Source of the DNA: Pseudorhodoplanes sp.
Lineage (GTDB): Bacteria > Pseudomonadota > Alphaproteobacteria > Rhizobiales > Xanthobacteraceae
Length of the DNA stretch: 64,000 nt
Direction of reading: 5' to 3'
Assembly: GCA_022843165.1 (NCBI GenBank)
Contig: JALHOD010000006.1
Location: 123,547-187,546, forward strand
In this document: piece after piece, positions 18,434-26,564 of the stretch
Layout: each line of letters begins with the position of its first letter
How positions within the stretch are numbered: position 1 is the first letter of the stretch
Position numbers and translations under genes: made by a program
Notes under the pieces: generated by a model
What the model was told of the DNA's origin: nothing
What the model saw: only the letters and a program-made list of their open reading frames with translations
Database searches by the model: none

Positions 18434-19411
18434 TCAGTTTCGCGCGCCCAGTCTCAGGCCGGGCGCATGCCGTTCCTGCATCACTTCGCGGCGGAATCGG
18501 AATAACGCGGCCGGACGTCCGCCGGTCGCGGTGGACATGTCGCCGGTCGGCTCCACCAATGCGGTGGTTTCGACCAGGCGGCGGAAATTCTGCTTGTGCA
18601 GGTGACGGCCGGAAATCGCCTCCACCGTGCGCTGCAATTCGGTGAGCGTGAATTCATTCGGCATCAGTTCGAAAACAACCGGCCGGTATTTCAGCTTGGC
18701 GCGCAGTCGGGCGATCGAGGTCGCGAGAATCCGCCGGTGATCGAAGCGCATGGATTCGCCCAGCGTCACCGGCACCGACGCCACGCGGCCGTCGCGGCGC
18801 GCCTCGTCGATCAGCCCGGCCTCGTAGAGCAGTTCGTAACGCTCCAGCACCTTCTCCTCGTCCCACGGCATGCCGCCGGTGCCGAAGCCGAGCTGCAGAC
18901 GTTCCTTGCGGCTGAGCGCACGCGCGGCGTCGTCGCTGTCGCTTTTGGCCCAACGTTCGAGGCGCGGCAGCATGACGTCGTCAATGATGTCGGGACGCCC
19001 GTCGCGCCAGTCTTCCCAGGGAAAGAACCGGTACCAGGGCTGAAAGCCGGCGCCGGCCGCGCGCAGGGCGGAGACATCCTCCGGCATGCGGGTGAGGGCG
19101 AGATAGCCGATCGACACCACATGCGGACCGGTGTCGCTGACGCGCGCATGCCGGCCGCGGTCGCCGAAGGTATAGAGCTGTTCGACATAGCCGATGGAGA
19201 GCGCGGTCTGCGCCGCTACCCATTCGCGCAGGCCGATCTCGAAAGTGCGGTGCGCGATCGGATCGAACGGGCCGGACGGCAGACCGGCCGGCGCGTCCTT
19301 GTTGCCGACCTCGCCGGAGACCAGCACCAGCGGCTCCTCGCCGCGCAGCGCGACAATCGCCGTCGTCAGTCCGATCTCGATCGGCGTGAGCGCGGCGTCC
19401 ATGAGATTCAC
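18434..19411 (-). CDS. nadQ: NadQ-type NAD biosynthesis regulator (NUDIX-like plus winged helix)
   Basis: A protein of 325 residues that I recognise as the alphaproteobacterial NAD regulator family (COG4111, NadQ), related in design to NrtR. The N-terminal ~150 residues are NUDIX-like but without a catalytic NUDIX box (IGLTTAIVALRGEEPLVLV, LPSGPFDPIAHRTFEIGLR, GYVEQLYTFGDRGRHA, VVSIGYLALTR). The C-terminus holds the DNA-binding winged helix (FELMPNEFTLTELQRTVEAI, GRHLHKQNFRRLVE). It probably senses NAD or an NAD intermediate and represses nadA-nadC. Its ATG overlaps the upstream phosphatase stop by 4 bases, so it is translated in an operon rather than from its own promoter. Confidence 0.85.
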   Translation of the reverse strand: MNLMDAALTPIEIGLTTAIVALRGEEPLVLVSGEVGNKDAPAGLPSGPFDPIAHRTFEIGLREWVAAQTALSIGYVEQLYTFGDRGRHARVSDTGPHVVSIGYLALTRMPEDVSALRAAGAGFQPWYRFFPWEDWRDGRPDIIDDVMLPRLERWAKSDSDDAARALSRKERLQLGFGTGGMPWDEEKVLERYELLYEAGLIDEARRDGRVASVPVTLGESMRFDHRRILATSIARLRAKLKYRPVVFELMPNEFTLTELQRTVEAISGRHLHKQNFRRLVETTALVEPTGDMSTATGGRPAALFRFRREVMQERHAPGLRLGARN

Positions 19412-19914
19412 TCGAGGTCGAGCCGGAACGGCACGCCCTCATAGGCCGACAGGCCCGGCCCGATCGCCTGCACGGCCTTGACCATGCGGCCCTGCCGGCG
19501 GAGGAGATTGTCGGCGAGCGCGACCAGCCGCATGTTCGGAATCGCGGTCGGCGAGGAATCGCGAATGAGTTTTGCGATCGTCATCTCGTCGCGCCGCGGA
19601 TTGAGCGCGCAGGCGGCGATGAAGGCGCCGGCGGTGGAGCGACTGATGCCGGCATAGCAATGCACCACGATCGGCGCGGTGCGGTCCCAGCGGGTGACGA
19701 AGTCGATCAGCTTTTCGACATGATCCGCGTTGGGAGGAACATAGCCGTCCATCACCTGGACGATATCGTCCATGTCCAGCAGCAGGTGGTTCTCGGCCGC
19801 GATGCTGTCGGGCCGCCGCACCAGCGAGATGTCCTTGATCAGGGTGACGACATGGCGGGCGCGGGTGTCCTCGACCGTGTCGTGCAGGCGGGCCAGTGAG
19901 CAGACGTGAATCAT
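19408..19914 (-). CDS. Dual-specificity/tyrosine phosphatase-like protein
   Basis: A cytoplasmic protein of 168 residues. The phosphatase P-loop HCYAGISRS (residues 85-93) matches HCxxxxxR(S/T), with Cys86 as nucleophile and Arg92 binding phosphate. A plausible general acid lies in the preceding acidic stretch LLLDMDDIVQVMDG. Homologues in Rhizobiales are annotated as tyrosine phosphatase family proteins; the substrate is unknown. Start 19914 is preferred because GAAGGA lies 6 bases upstream, over an upstream in-frame extension to 19959. The stop overlaps the start of nadQ (ATGA). Confidence 0.88.
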   Translation of the reverse strand: MIHVCSLARLHDTVEDTRARHVVTLIKDISLVRRPDSIAAENHLLLDMDDIVQVMDGYVPPNADHVEKLIDFVTRWDRTAPIVVHCYAGISRSTAGAFIAACALNPRRDEMTIAKLIRDSSPTAIPNMRLVALADNLLRRQGRMVKAVQAIGPGLSAYEGVPFRLDLE

Positions 19915-19971
19915 CGCAGTCCTTCGCGTTTCAGGCCTACATATAGGCTGCGGTTTCACGCGGCGGAAGCG

Positions 19972-20616
19972 TCAGGGCAGGAGCTTGGCGAAGCGCTCCA
20001 GATAGCGGCTTTCCGCGGTCTCCGCTGGCCAGGGGGTGAGGTAATCGCGTTCGGTGACGGCCGTGATGGCGGGCGGCTTGCCGAAGAACCTTTGTGCCTC
20101 CCTGGCCTCGAACCCGGCCAGCCGGGTTGCTTCCAGATAGGCGGCGGCGCGGTCGGCCTCCTTGATGATCCGCTCGGTTTCGGCCGAGGATTTTGGCGGC
20201 AGGCCGAAGCGCAGATGGATGGCGGCGAGCAGGCGGCTTTCGGTTGCCTTGTAGGAATCGCCGATCACCGCCTTGAACGGCGAGATCATGTCGCCGATCA
20301 CATATTCGGCGGCGTCGTGCAGGAAGATCGCGAGCCTGATTTTATTGTCGAGGCGCGGGATGCGCGCGCGCGCCATCACGTCCACAAGCAAAATGTGCTG
20401 CGCGACCGAAAAGATATGCGCGCCCCTGGTCTGGCCGTTCCAGCGCGCCACGCGCGCCAGACCATGCGCGATGTCCTCGATCTCGATGTCGAGCGGAGAG
20501 GGATCGAGCAGGTCGAGCCGTCGCCCCGACAGCATGCGCTGCCAGGCGCGCGCCTTGCCGTTGTCGGTCTTCGGCGCCGGCCGGCGCGGAGATTTTGCGG
20601 CGGGCTTCTTGGGCAT
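19972..20616 (-). CDS. HD-domain hydrolase, YfbR-like nucleotidase family
   Basis: A protein of 214 residues with a lysine/proline-rich start (MPKKPAAKSPRR) and an HD domain. Metal ligands are visible as His67 (GAHIFSVAQH), His100-Asp101 (FLHDAAEYVIGDMISPFK) and a later Asp (EADRAAAYLEA). YfbR-type enzymes hydrolyse deoxyribonucleoside 5'-monophosphates; the general pattern fits but the specificity is not proven. Its ATG overlaps the tag stop codon by one base (TGATG), so the two are translationally coupled. Confidence 0.85.
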   Translation of the reverse strand: MPKKPAAKSPRRPAPKTDNGKARAWQRMLSGRRLDLLDPSPLDIEIEDIAHGLARVARWNGQTRGAHIFSVAQHILLVDVMARARIPRLDNKIRLAIFLHDAAEYVIGDMISPFKAVIGDSYKATESRLLAAIHLRFGLPPKSSAETERIIKEADRAAAYLEATRLAGFEAREAQRFFGKPPAITAVTERDYLTPWPAETAESRYLERFAKLLP

Positions 20617-21221
20617 CAGCGTTTTGCGGCCAGCTTGCGGCAGGCGGCATGGCGGTGGCAGCTCACCAGATGGTCGTTGACCATGCCGGTCGCCTGCATG
20701 AAGGCGTAGACGATGGTCGGTCCGCAGAACTTGAATCCGCGGCGCACCAGTTCCTTCGACATTGCTTTCGACACCGGCGTTTCCGCCGGAACGCCTTTGG
20801 GTGTTTTGAATTCGTTGACCTTCGGCTTGCCGTCGAGAAAGCCCCAGAGCAGATCGGAGAATCCGTCTTCCTTGTCCATGATGTCGAGCCAGGCGCGCGC
20901 GGAGACGATCGTGCCCTCGATCTTTGAGCGGTTGCGCACGATGCCGGCATCCTGCATCAGCGTCTCGACCTTGCGCGGGCTGTAGCGCGCGATCGTCTCC
21001 GGCGCGAATCCGTCGAAGGCCTTTCGGAAATTGTCGCGCTTGCGCAAAATCGTGATCCACGACAATCCGGCCTGGAATCCGTCGAGAATGAGTTTCTCGA
21101 ACAGCGCGCGGTCGTCATATTCCGGCACGCCCCATTCGGTGTCGTGATAGGCGACGTAAAGCGGATCGTCCTTCGGCCAGGGACAGCGGTGCTTGCCGTC
21201 GGGATGCAGCACGGCGCTCAT
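20616..21221 (-). CDS. tag: DNA-3-methyladenine glycosylase I
   Basis: A base-excision repair enzyme of 201 residues that removes 3-methyladenine from DNA. Family signatures are HRCPWPKDDPLYVAYHDTEW, ALFEKLILDGFQAGLSW, NRSKIEGTIVSARAWL, FKFCGPTIVYAFMQATGMVN and the closing H-x-x-x-C type zinc ligands in SCHRHAAC. All key zinc-binding Cys/His positions appear present. The ATG overlaps the ygfZ stop by 4 bases (ATGA) and its stop overlaps the HD gene start, so it is the second gene of a tightly packed operon. Confidence 0.95.
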   Translation of the reverse strand: MSAVLHPDGKHRCPWPKDDPLYVAYHDTEWGVPEYDDRALFEKLILDGFQAGLSWITILRKRDNFRKAFDGFAPETIARYSPRKVETLMQDAGIVRNRSKIEGTIVSARAWLDIMDKEDGFSDLLWGFLDGKPKVNEFKTPKGVPAETPVSKAMSKELVRRGFKFCGPTIVYAFMQATGMVNDHLVSCHRHAACRKLAAKR

Positions 21222-22099
21222 GAGACCGCCTTGGCCGCGCCCGGTTGCGCGAAGGCGGACTCGCGCAGACGCAGCGGCACCCCGCCGGCGGTCAGCGTGG
21301 CGCCGGCGGCGAGCGCTTCCTGCACGCGGTCGAGCCGCAGCATCGCCAGTCCGTTCCGGCCGCTCGACGATCCCATGGTGCCGACCGATTTCTCGCCCGC
21401 CATCACGGCGGTGCCGGCCTCGGCGGCGAAATCGTCGAACACGACCGGCACGATGCGGTTGCGCGCGGTGCCGCGATGCTCCACCCGCGACACCACTTCC
21501 TGTCCGACGAAACAACCTTTCTTGAAGTCCACGCCGTTGAGCTGATCCATGTCGGCGTCATGCGGAAAGGTGTCGCCGTAGGTGAAATCCAGTCCGCCGC
21601 GCGGCGCACCCAGCGCGATGCGATGGGACTCATAGTCTTTTGCGTCGCTCAGCACGGCGCCGAGATCGGCCGCGGCCTTGTCGGCGAGATGCGGCGGCAG
21701 CATGAGGCGCAAGCCCAAAGCCGGCAGCCGCGGGTCGGGATAGACCAGCCCGTATTCGGTGTCGCCGGCGCCGTCCCAGGCGGCCATGACGCCAAGGGTC
21801 TCGGACAGGTCTTCCACGATCACCTTCGCGCGCAATTTGTAGAAATTGAGCTTGTCCACCAGCGCTCCCGCCAGCGCCCGCGGGCAATCCAGGAAGAAAT
21901 CGCCGCCATCGGCGGCCGGCGCCTGGACCACGATGAAATCGGCGATGATCTTGCCCTGCGGGGTGAGCAGGGCCGCAAAGCGCGGCGTCTGCGGGGTCAT
22001 CTCCCCGATATCGGTGGTCACAAGGCCGTTGAGAAAGCCGCGGGCGGGCTCGCCTGCGACCTTGACCACGCCGCGATCCGGGAGAAGGGCCGCTTTCAT
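21218..22099 (-). CDS. ygfZ: YgfZ/GcvT-like folate-binding protein
   Basis: A 293-residue tetrahydrofolate-dependent protein that helps build or repair certain Fe-S clusters. The signature KGCFVGQEV, with Cys196, is intact, and RGFLNGLVTTDIGEM near residue 20 is the typical N-terminal block. The C-terminus (LRLDRVQEALAAG) fits the GcvT-like barrel. It heads the operon ygfZ-tag-HD-phosphatase-nadQ-thioesterase and is divergent from the dihydroorotase gene, with about 105 bases between for both promoters. Confidence 0.93.
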   Translation of the reverse strand: MKAALLPDRGVVKVAGEPARGFLNGLVTTDIGEMTPQTPRFAALLTPQGKIIADFIVVQAPAADGGDFFLDCPRALAGALVDKLNFYKLRAKVIVEDLSETLGVMAAWDGAGDTEYGLVYPDPRLPALGLRLMLPPHLADKAAADLGAVLSDAKDYESHRIALGAPRGGLDFTYGDTFPHDADMDQLNGVDFKKGCFVGQEVVSRVEHRGTARNRIVPVVFDDFAAEAGTAVMAGEKSVGTMGSSSGRNGLAMLRLDRVQEALAAGATLTAGGVPLRLRESAFAQPGAAKAVS

Positions 22100-22204
22100 G
22101 AGAATCCTTTGGAAACCCCTTGCCAGATTTCGCGCCGAAACGTAAGGCGCAGGCGGCAGCGGTCAAGAGCGCTTTCGGCAGCCCTGCCTGCAGCCGGGAT
22201 CAGC

Positions 22205-23545
22205 ATGGCGAAAACCTACGACCTCATTCTCAAGGGCGGCATTGTCGTCAATCAGGATGGCGAGGGACCGCGCGATCTCGGCGTCACGGCGGGCCGGATC
22301 GCGGAGATCGGCGACCTGTCGCGCGCCTCCGCCGGCGAGATTGTCGACTGCAGGGGCCTGCATATCCTGCCCGGCGTGATCGACAGCCATGTGCATTTCC
22401 GCGAGCCGGGCCTCACCCACAAGGAGGACCTGGAATCGGGATCGCGCGCCGCGGTAATGGGCGGCGTCACCGCCGTGTTCGAGATGCCGAACACCAACCC
22501 GGCCACGACCGACGATGCGGCGCTCGCCGACAAGGTGACGCGCGCACACCACCGCATGCATTGCGATTTTGCGTTCTACATGGGCGCCACGCGCGAGAAC
22601 ACGAAGGACTTGGCCGAACTGGAACGCCTGCCGGGTTGCGCCGGGGTGAAGGTCTTCATGGGCTCGTCCACCGGCTCGCTCCTGATCGAGGACGACGACG
22701 GCGTGCGCAATGTGCTCAAGGCCATTCACCGCCGCGCGGCGTTCCATTCCGAGGACGAATATCGCCTGCGCGAGCGCATGGATTTGCGGGTCGAAGGCGA
22801 TCCGCGCTCGCATCCGGTCTGGCGCGACGTGACGGCGGCGCTCACCTGCACCAAACGGCTGATCGCGCTGGCGCGCGAAACCGGCAAGCGTGTGCATGTG
22901 CTGCACGTCACCTCGAAGGAGGAGATGGAGTTCCTCGCAGGTCACAAGGATGTGGCCTCCGCCGAGGTGACGCCGACGCATCTCACGCTGGCCGCCCCCG
23001 AGTGCTACGAGCGGCTCGGCACCTTCGCACAGCTCAATCCGCCGATCCGCGATGAAACGCATCGCGACGGGCTCTGGCTGGGGCTGCAGCAAGGCGTCGT
23101 CGACAGCCTCGGCTCGGATCACTCGCCGCATACGCGGGAGGAAAAATCGCATCCCTATCCGAAAACCCATTCCGGCATGACCGGCGTGCAGACGCTGGTT
23201 CCGGTCATGCTCGACCATGTGAATGCGGGCCGGCTGTCGCTGGCGCGATTTGTCGACCTTGCCAGCGCGGGACCGGCGCGGCTGTTCGGAATCGCTTGCA
23301 AAGGCCGCATTGCAGCGGGTTTTGACGCGGATTTCACCGTTGTCGACCTCAAACGCCGTGAAACCATCCGCAATGGCTGGATTGTGTCGCGCGTCGGCTG
23401 GACGCCTTATGATGGCGTGAGCGTTACCGGCTGGCCGGTGGGAACTTTTGTGCGCGGCTGCTGCGTTATGTGGAACGGCGAATTGCTGGCATCCGGGCAG
23501 GGCGAAGCGGTGCGGTTCCTGGAAGCATTGCGGCCGGTACATTGA
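22205..23545 (+). CDS. pyrC: Dihydroorotase
   Basis: A zinc amidohydrolase of 446 residues that interconverts carbamoyl-aspartate and dihydroorotate in pyrimidine synthesis. Metal and active-site blocks are DSHVHFREPGL (His62, His64), the EMPNTNPATT loop, VKVFMGSSTG, VHVLHVTSKEE, EVTPTHLTL and SLGSDHSPHT. The C-terminal WNGELLASGQG is typical of the long (type I, about 445 aa) class rather than the short E. coli PyrC. Some relatives are allantoinase or hydantoinase, but the EMPNTNPATT and HFREPG blocks favour dihydroorotase. Start ATG 22205 lacks a strong ribosome site. Confidence 0.9.
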   Translation: MAKTYDLILKGGIVVNQDGEGPRDLGVTAGRIAEIGDLSRASAGEIVDCRGLHILPGVIDSHVHFREPGLTHKEDLESGSRAAVMGGVTAVFEMPNTNPATTDDAALADKVTRAHHRMHCDFAFYMGATRENTKDLAELERLPGCAGVKVFMGSSTGSLLIEDDDGVRNVLKAIHRRAAFHSEDEYRLRERMDLRVEGDPRSHPVWRDVTAALTCTKRLIALARETGKRVHVLHVTSKEEMEFLAGHKDVASAEVTPTHLTLAAPECYERLGTFAQLNPPIRDETHRDGLWLGLQQGVVDSLGSDHSPHTREEKSHPYPKTHSGMTGVQTLVPVMLDHVNAGRLSLARFVDLASAGPARLFGIACKGRIAAGFDADFTVVDLKRRETIRNGWIVSRVGWTPYDGVSVTGWPVGTFVRGCCVMWNGELLASGQGEAVRFLEALRPVH

Positions 23546-23632
23546 TTGTTGTGCCGTAAGTCGGTGCGTAAATACCTCGCGTTTGGAAAGTGTGGCTGCC
23601 TCGGATAAGTAACTGTGGGGAGGGCGCGGAGA

Positions 23633-24388
23633 ATGAGCGGGGACATCCTCTCGATCCGCATTCTTTTGGTCTGCGGTTCGGATGACGATCGCGAGGTGCT
23701 GCGCCAGGGCGCGGCGCGCGCGACGTTGCCGCTCGACGTGTGCGAAGCGGAATCGTCCGGCAAGGCGAGCGGATTTCTGGATCGTGGCGATGTCGATGTC
23801 GTTTTCATCGACGCCTCGCTGCCGACCGCCGAACAGACGCGGGTGATCAAGACCGCGCGCGGTGCCGCCAACAAGCCGCTGGTGATCCTGCTGGTGACGG
23901 GCGCGGGCGGAATCATTTCGCCTGCCGATGCCACCGCGCCAAAGCCGCGCAACGCCACCGAGGCCGGCGTATTTCTGGACCGCGCCGCGCGCGCGCGGCT
24001 TCCGGTTCATGCGCTGGTGGTCGACGATTCGTCGACCATGCGCAGCATCGTCAAAAAGATCTTGTCGGCGAGCCGCTTCACGCTCAGCGTCGCGGAAGCC
24101 AGCGACGGCGCCAACGGTGTGGACCAGGTCCGCAAGGGCGAATTCGATGTGGTCTTTCTCGATTACAACATGCCCGGCCTGAACGGGCTAGCGACGCTCG
24201 CCGAGCTCAAGCGGTCCAAGCCTGGCGTCGACGTCATCATCATGACCTCGATCCAGGATCAGGCGATCGCCGATCGCGCGTTGCGCGCGGGCGCCAGCGC
24301 CTTCCTCAAGAAGCCGTTCTTTCCGGCCGACATCGATGGAGTCCTGTATGCGCGCTACGGGCTGATGCCCTGCGCGCAGTTGGGATGA
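23633..24388 (+). CDS. Double receiver response regulator
   Basis: A protein of 251 residues with two CheY-like domains and no output domain. Residues ~8-95 form a degenerate receiver (ILLVCGSDDDREV, possible phospho-Asp60 in VVFIDASLP) that lacks a recognisable conserved Lys. Residues ~125-245 form a complete receiver: acidic pair in ALVVDDSSTM, Asp177 in VVFLDYNMPG, Thr205 and Lys226 in FLKKPFF. It is preceded by a GGGGAGGG-rich ribosome site; a GTG at 23615 would add six residues. No kinase is adjacent. It could be a phosphorelay or chemotaxis-like component. Confidence 0.88.
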   Translation: MSGDILSIRILLVCGSDDDREVLRQGAARATLPLDVCEAESSGKASGFLDRGDVDVVFIDASLPTAEQTRVIKTARGAANKPLVILLVTGAGGIISPADATAPKPRNATEAGVFLDRAARARLPVHALVVDDSSTMRSIVKKILSASRFTLSVAEASDGANGVDQVRKGEFDVVFLDYNMPGLNGLATLAELKRSKPGVDVIIMTSIQDQAIADRALRAGASAFLKKPFFPADIDGVLYARYGLMPCAQLG

Positions 24389-24395
24389 CGGCCGA

Positions 24396-24662
24396 TTATT
24401 GGCGCGACAGGTCGGTGGAAAATTCGCCGTTGCGGATGCGGGCCGGAAGGCCTTCCGCGAATGTGGCGGCGGCGTCCTCGCCGTAGGTGGACACGAATTC
24501 GATCAGGGCGGCGAACAGGCAGGCCTGCGCCATGCAGTCGCCGTCGATGCCGTCCAGCCGGGCTTCCGCCCAGGCTTCGTGGACATAGCCAAGCGCGGCT
24601 TTCTTCTGTTCCTGATCCGGAATCGGCTCGTCGGCGGAATATGCGCGCGTCAGATTACTCAT
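24396..24662 (-). CDS. Small hypothetical protein
   Basis: A soluble acidic protein of 88 residues (MSNLTRAYSADEPIPDQEQK ...). The predicted content is helical: KAALGYVHEAWAEARLDGID, CMAQACLFAALIEFVSTYGED and AAATFAEGLPARI. It converges with the double receiver gene, separated by 7 bases. No motif or family is recognised. Regular alternation of charged and small residues and normal codon use support it as a gene. Confidence 0.65.
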   Translation of the reverse strand: MSNLTRAYSADEPIPDQEQKKAALGYVHEAWAEARLDGIDGDCMAQACLFAALIEFVSTYGEDAAATFAEGLPARIRNGEFSTDLSRQ

Positions 24663-24773
24663 GTCACCCCAGCGGGCGCGCGCCGGGCCGCCCTTGACTG
24701 GTGCTTAGCACGGAGAATTGTGGCCCCGGGGCAGCACCTTTAAGAACGGTTAACGGGCCGGATAGCCGGGCGG

Positions 24774-25160
24774 CTAATTCGTGTAGCGGGCGGTGATTTC
24801 GCGGGCGATCTTGGCGCCTTCCTCGAGATAGCGCCGGATCGCGACATCGGCCGCCGGGGTGCAGGTCCGGTAGGTCTGCTGGAAGCCGCTGAACCCCCGG
24901 TTGAAACTGGCCACCAGCTTGGCGCGGCGTTCCGGCGCCTGGGCTTCGGCATCCATCAGGGCCTGCATCTCGCTGCGCCATTTGGCGCCTTCCTTGGCCC
25001 CGCAGACATCGCGGAGGTAATGCAGCGCGCCGAGGATTTCGGACAGCCGCTGCAGATCGGCCTCGAAGGCATCGCCGCTGTCCGCCGCCGGTGCGGGCGG
25101 GGCGGCCAGGATCAGCAGGCAGAGGATGAGTGCGAGGCGGCGGGTCATGACGGGGGACAT
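24774..25160 (-). CDS. TIGR02301 family exported protein
   Basis: A protein of 128 residues with a clear Sec signal (MTRRLALILCLLILAAPPAPA). The mature part LQRLSEILGALHYLRDVCGAKEG matches the opening of the alphaproteobacterial family TIGR02301, whose function is unknown. Two cysteines (DVCGA and YRTCTP) could form a disulfide in the periplasm. GGAG precedes the ATG at 25160; ATG 25148 is an alternative. It lies in the same direction as the NUDIX gene, 29 bases behind it, and may share its transcript. Confidence 0.85.
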   Translation of the reverse strand: MSPVMTRRLALILCLLILAAPPAPAADSGDAFEADLQRLSEILGALHYLRDVCGAKEGAKWRSEMQALMDAEAQAPERRAKLVASFNRGFSGFQQTYRTCTPAADVAIRRYLEEGAKIAREITARYTN

Positions 25161-25189
25161 ATGCGCTCCGGCAGGAGCCGCCGCAAGCG

Positions 25190-25633
25190 TCAGCCGGCTT
25201 CGCCCAGCCGCTCGAAGGCGGCCGTCACAATCTCGGCCAGCCCCTCGGTGGTTTTGAGGCCCTCAATCTCGGCCGGCCGCAGCCAACGTGCGTCGTCCAG
25301 TTCGTCGTTCAGTTCGGTGTCGCCCGAGATCCAGCGGGCGGCGAAGGACAGGATCACGAAATGCCGCGACACTTGGTTGCCGCCGTCGCGCAGGATCACC
25401 TCACGGAAACCGGCGAGAGCCACTGGCGCGATCTCAAGTCCGGTTTCCTCCCGCACCTCCCGCGTCACCGCCTCGGCCAGCGTCTCGCCGGCTTCCACCA
25501 CGCCGCCCGGCAGGGTGTAGACGCCGTTCGCGGGTTTGCGGGCGCGCCGCACGATCAGCACCCGGCCGTCGCGGATGATGGCGGCGCTGGCGGCAAGATA
25601 GGGCCGGTCGGGATAGGCGCGCGAATCGGTCAT
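25190..25633 (-). CDS. NUDIX hydrolase
   Basis: A 147-residue NUDIX enzyme. The full NUDIX box GGVVEAGETLAEAVTREVREETG matches Gx5Ex7REUxEExGU, so it should hydrolyse a nucleoside diphosphate linked to another group. The N-terminal RPYLAASAAIIRDGRVLIVRR and YTLPGGVV are typical of the ADP-ribose/NADH pyrophosphatase-like group, but substrate cannot be assigned. It is divergent from the SRAP gene with only about 40 bases between them. Confidence 0.9.
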   Translation of the reverse strand: MTDSRAYPDRPYLAASAAIIRDGRVLIVRRARKPANGVYTLPGGVVEAGETLAEAVTREVREETGLEIAPVALAGFREVILRDGGNQVSRHFVILSFAARWISGDTELNDELDDARWLRPAEIEGLKTTEGLAEIVTAAFERLGEAG

Positions 25634-25674
25634 AAGGGAGATGCTGCTGTGATCGGAGCGGGCGGATTTATCGC

Positions 25675-26427
25675 ATGTGCGGACGGTATATCATCATCTC
25701 CAGCCCCGACGAATTCCGCCGCCTGTTCGGCTATCCCGACCAGCCGAATTTCCCGCCGCGCTACAATGTGGCGCCGACCCAGCCGGTGCCGATCGTGCGC
25801 CTGCAGGAGGGACAGCGGCATTTCGCGCTGGTGCGCTGGGGGTTGATGCCGCCCTGGGTGAAGGATCCCAAAACCTTCACGCTGCTGATCAATGCGCGTG
25901 GCGAGAGCGCGCATGAAAAGCCTTCGTTCAAGAATGCCATGAAGCGGCGGCGCTGTCTTATTCCCGCCGACGGGTTCTATGAATGGACAGGCGAGGGCGC
26001 GGCCAAGCGGCCCTGGCTGGTGCGGCGCAAGGATCAGGGGCCGCTGGCCTTTGCGGGATTGTGGGACACCTGGATCGGGCCGAACGGCGAGGAGATGGAA
26101 AGCGCCGCCATCGTCACCGTCGAGGCCAGTCCGCTGCTGCAACAGGTGCATCACCGCATGCCGGTGATGCTGCGGCCTGAGACATATGACGCCTGGCTCG
26201 ATTGCGACAACGTGCGCGCGGACGAGGCGCTGTCCGCGATCGCCGTGCTGCCGGACGATGAGCTTGAAACCTATGCCGTGTCGCCGGCGGTCAATCGCGT
26301 GGCCAATGACAGCCCGGATGTGATCGCACCCTATACCGCGCCGGTGGCAGAAGCGGTCGCCGAGCAACCGAAGCCGCGCGCGAAAAAGGTGCCGGTTATC
26401 GACGATCGGCAGGCGTCATTGTTTTGA
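25675..26427 (+). CDS. SOS response-associated peptidase (SRAP/YedK/HMCES)
   Basis: A 250-residue protein that crosslinks covalently to abasic sites in single-stranded DNA and protects them. The catalytic Cys2 (MCGRY), Asn73 (INARGE), Glu103 (DGFYEW) and His160 (VHHRMP) are all present and placed as in E. coli YedK. The N-terminal Met must be removed to expose Cys2. The last ~25 residues (AEAVAEQPKPRAKKVPVIDD) are a basic low-complexity tail. It stands alone, followed by a large hairpin repeat that could end transcription. Confidence 0.93.
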   Translation: MCGRYIIISSPDEFRRLFGYPDQPNFPPRYNVAPTQPVPIVRLQEGQRHFALVRWGLMPPWVKDPKTFTLLINARGESAHEKPSFKNAMKRRRCLIPADGFYEWTGEGAAKRPWLVRRKDQGPLAFAGLWDTWIGPNGEEMESAAIVTVEASPLLQQVHHRMPVMLRPETYDAWLDCDNVRADEALSAIAVLPDDELETYAVSPAVNRVANDSPDVIAPYTAPVAEAVAEQPKPRAKKVPVIDDRQASLF

Positions 26428-26458
26428 CTTTGGGTGACTGGTGTTGAATTTTCTCCGC

Positions 26459-26556
26459 CCTCATCCTGAGGAGCGCTCCGGCAGGAGCGCGTCTCGAAGG
26501 ACGAAGGCGGCCCATCCTTCGAGACGCATTGCTTCGCAATGCTCCTCAGGATGAGG
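26459..26556. repeat. Cloverleaf-like dispersed repeat
   Basis: The outer arms CCTCATCCTGAGGAGC (26459-26474) and GCTCCTCAGGATGAGG (26541-26556) are exact reverse complements. Inside lie three more hairpins: GCTCC-GGCA-GGAGC, GCGTCTCGAAGGA (26489-26501) with TCCTTCGAGACGC (26515-26527), and ATTGC-TTC-GCAAT. The class is familiar from Bradyrhizobium-like genomes (general knowledge). It sits between the convergent SRAP and FAD monooxygenase genes and may act as a terminator for both. Confidence 0.85.
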
Positions 26557-26564
26557 CCGATTGG

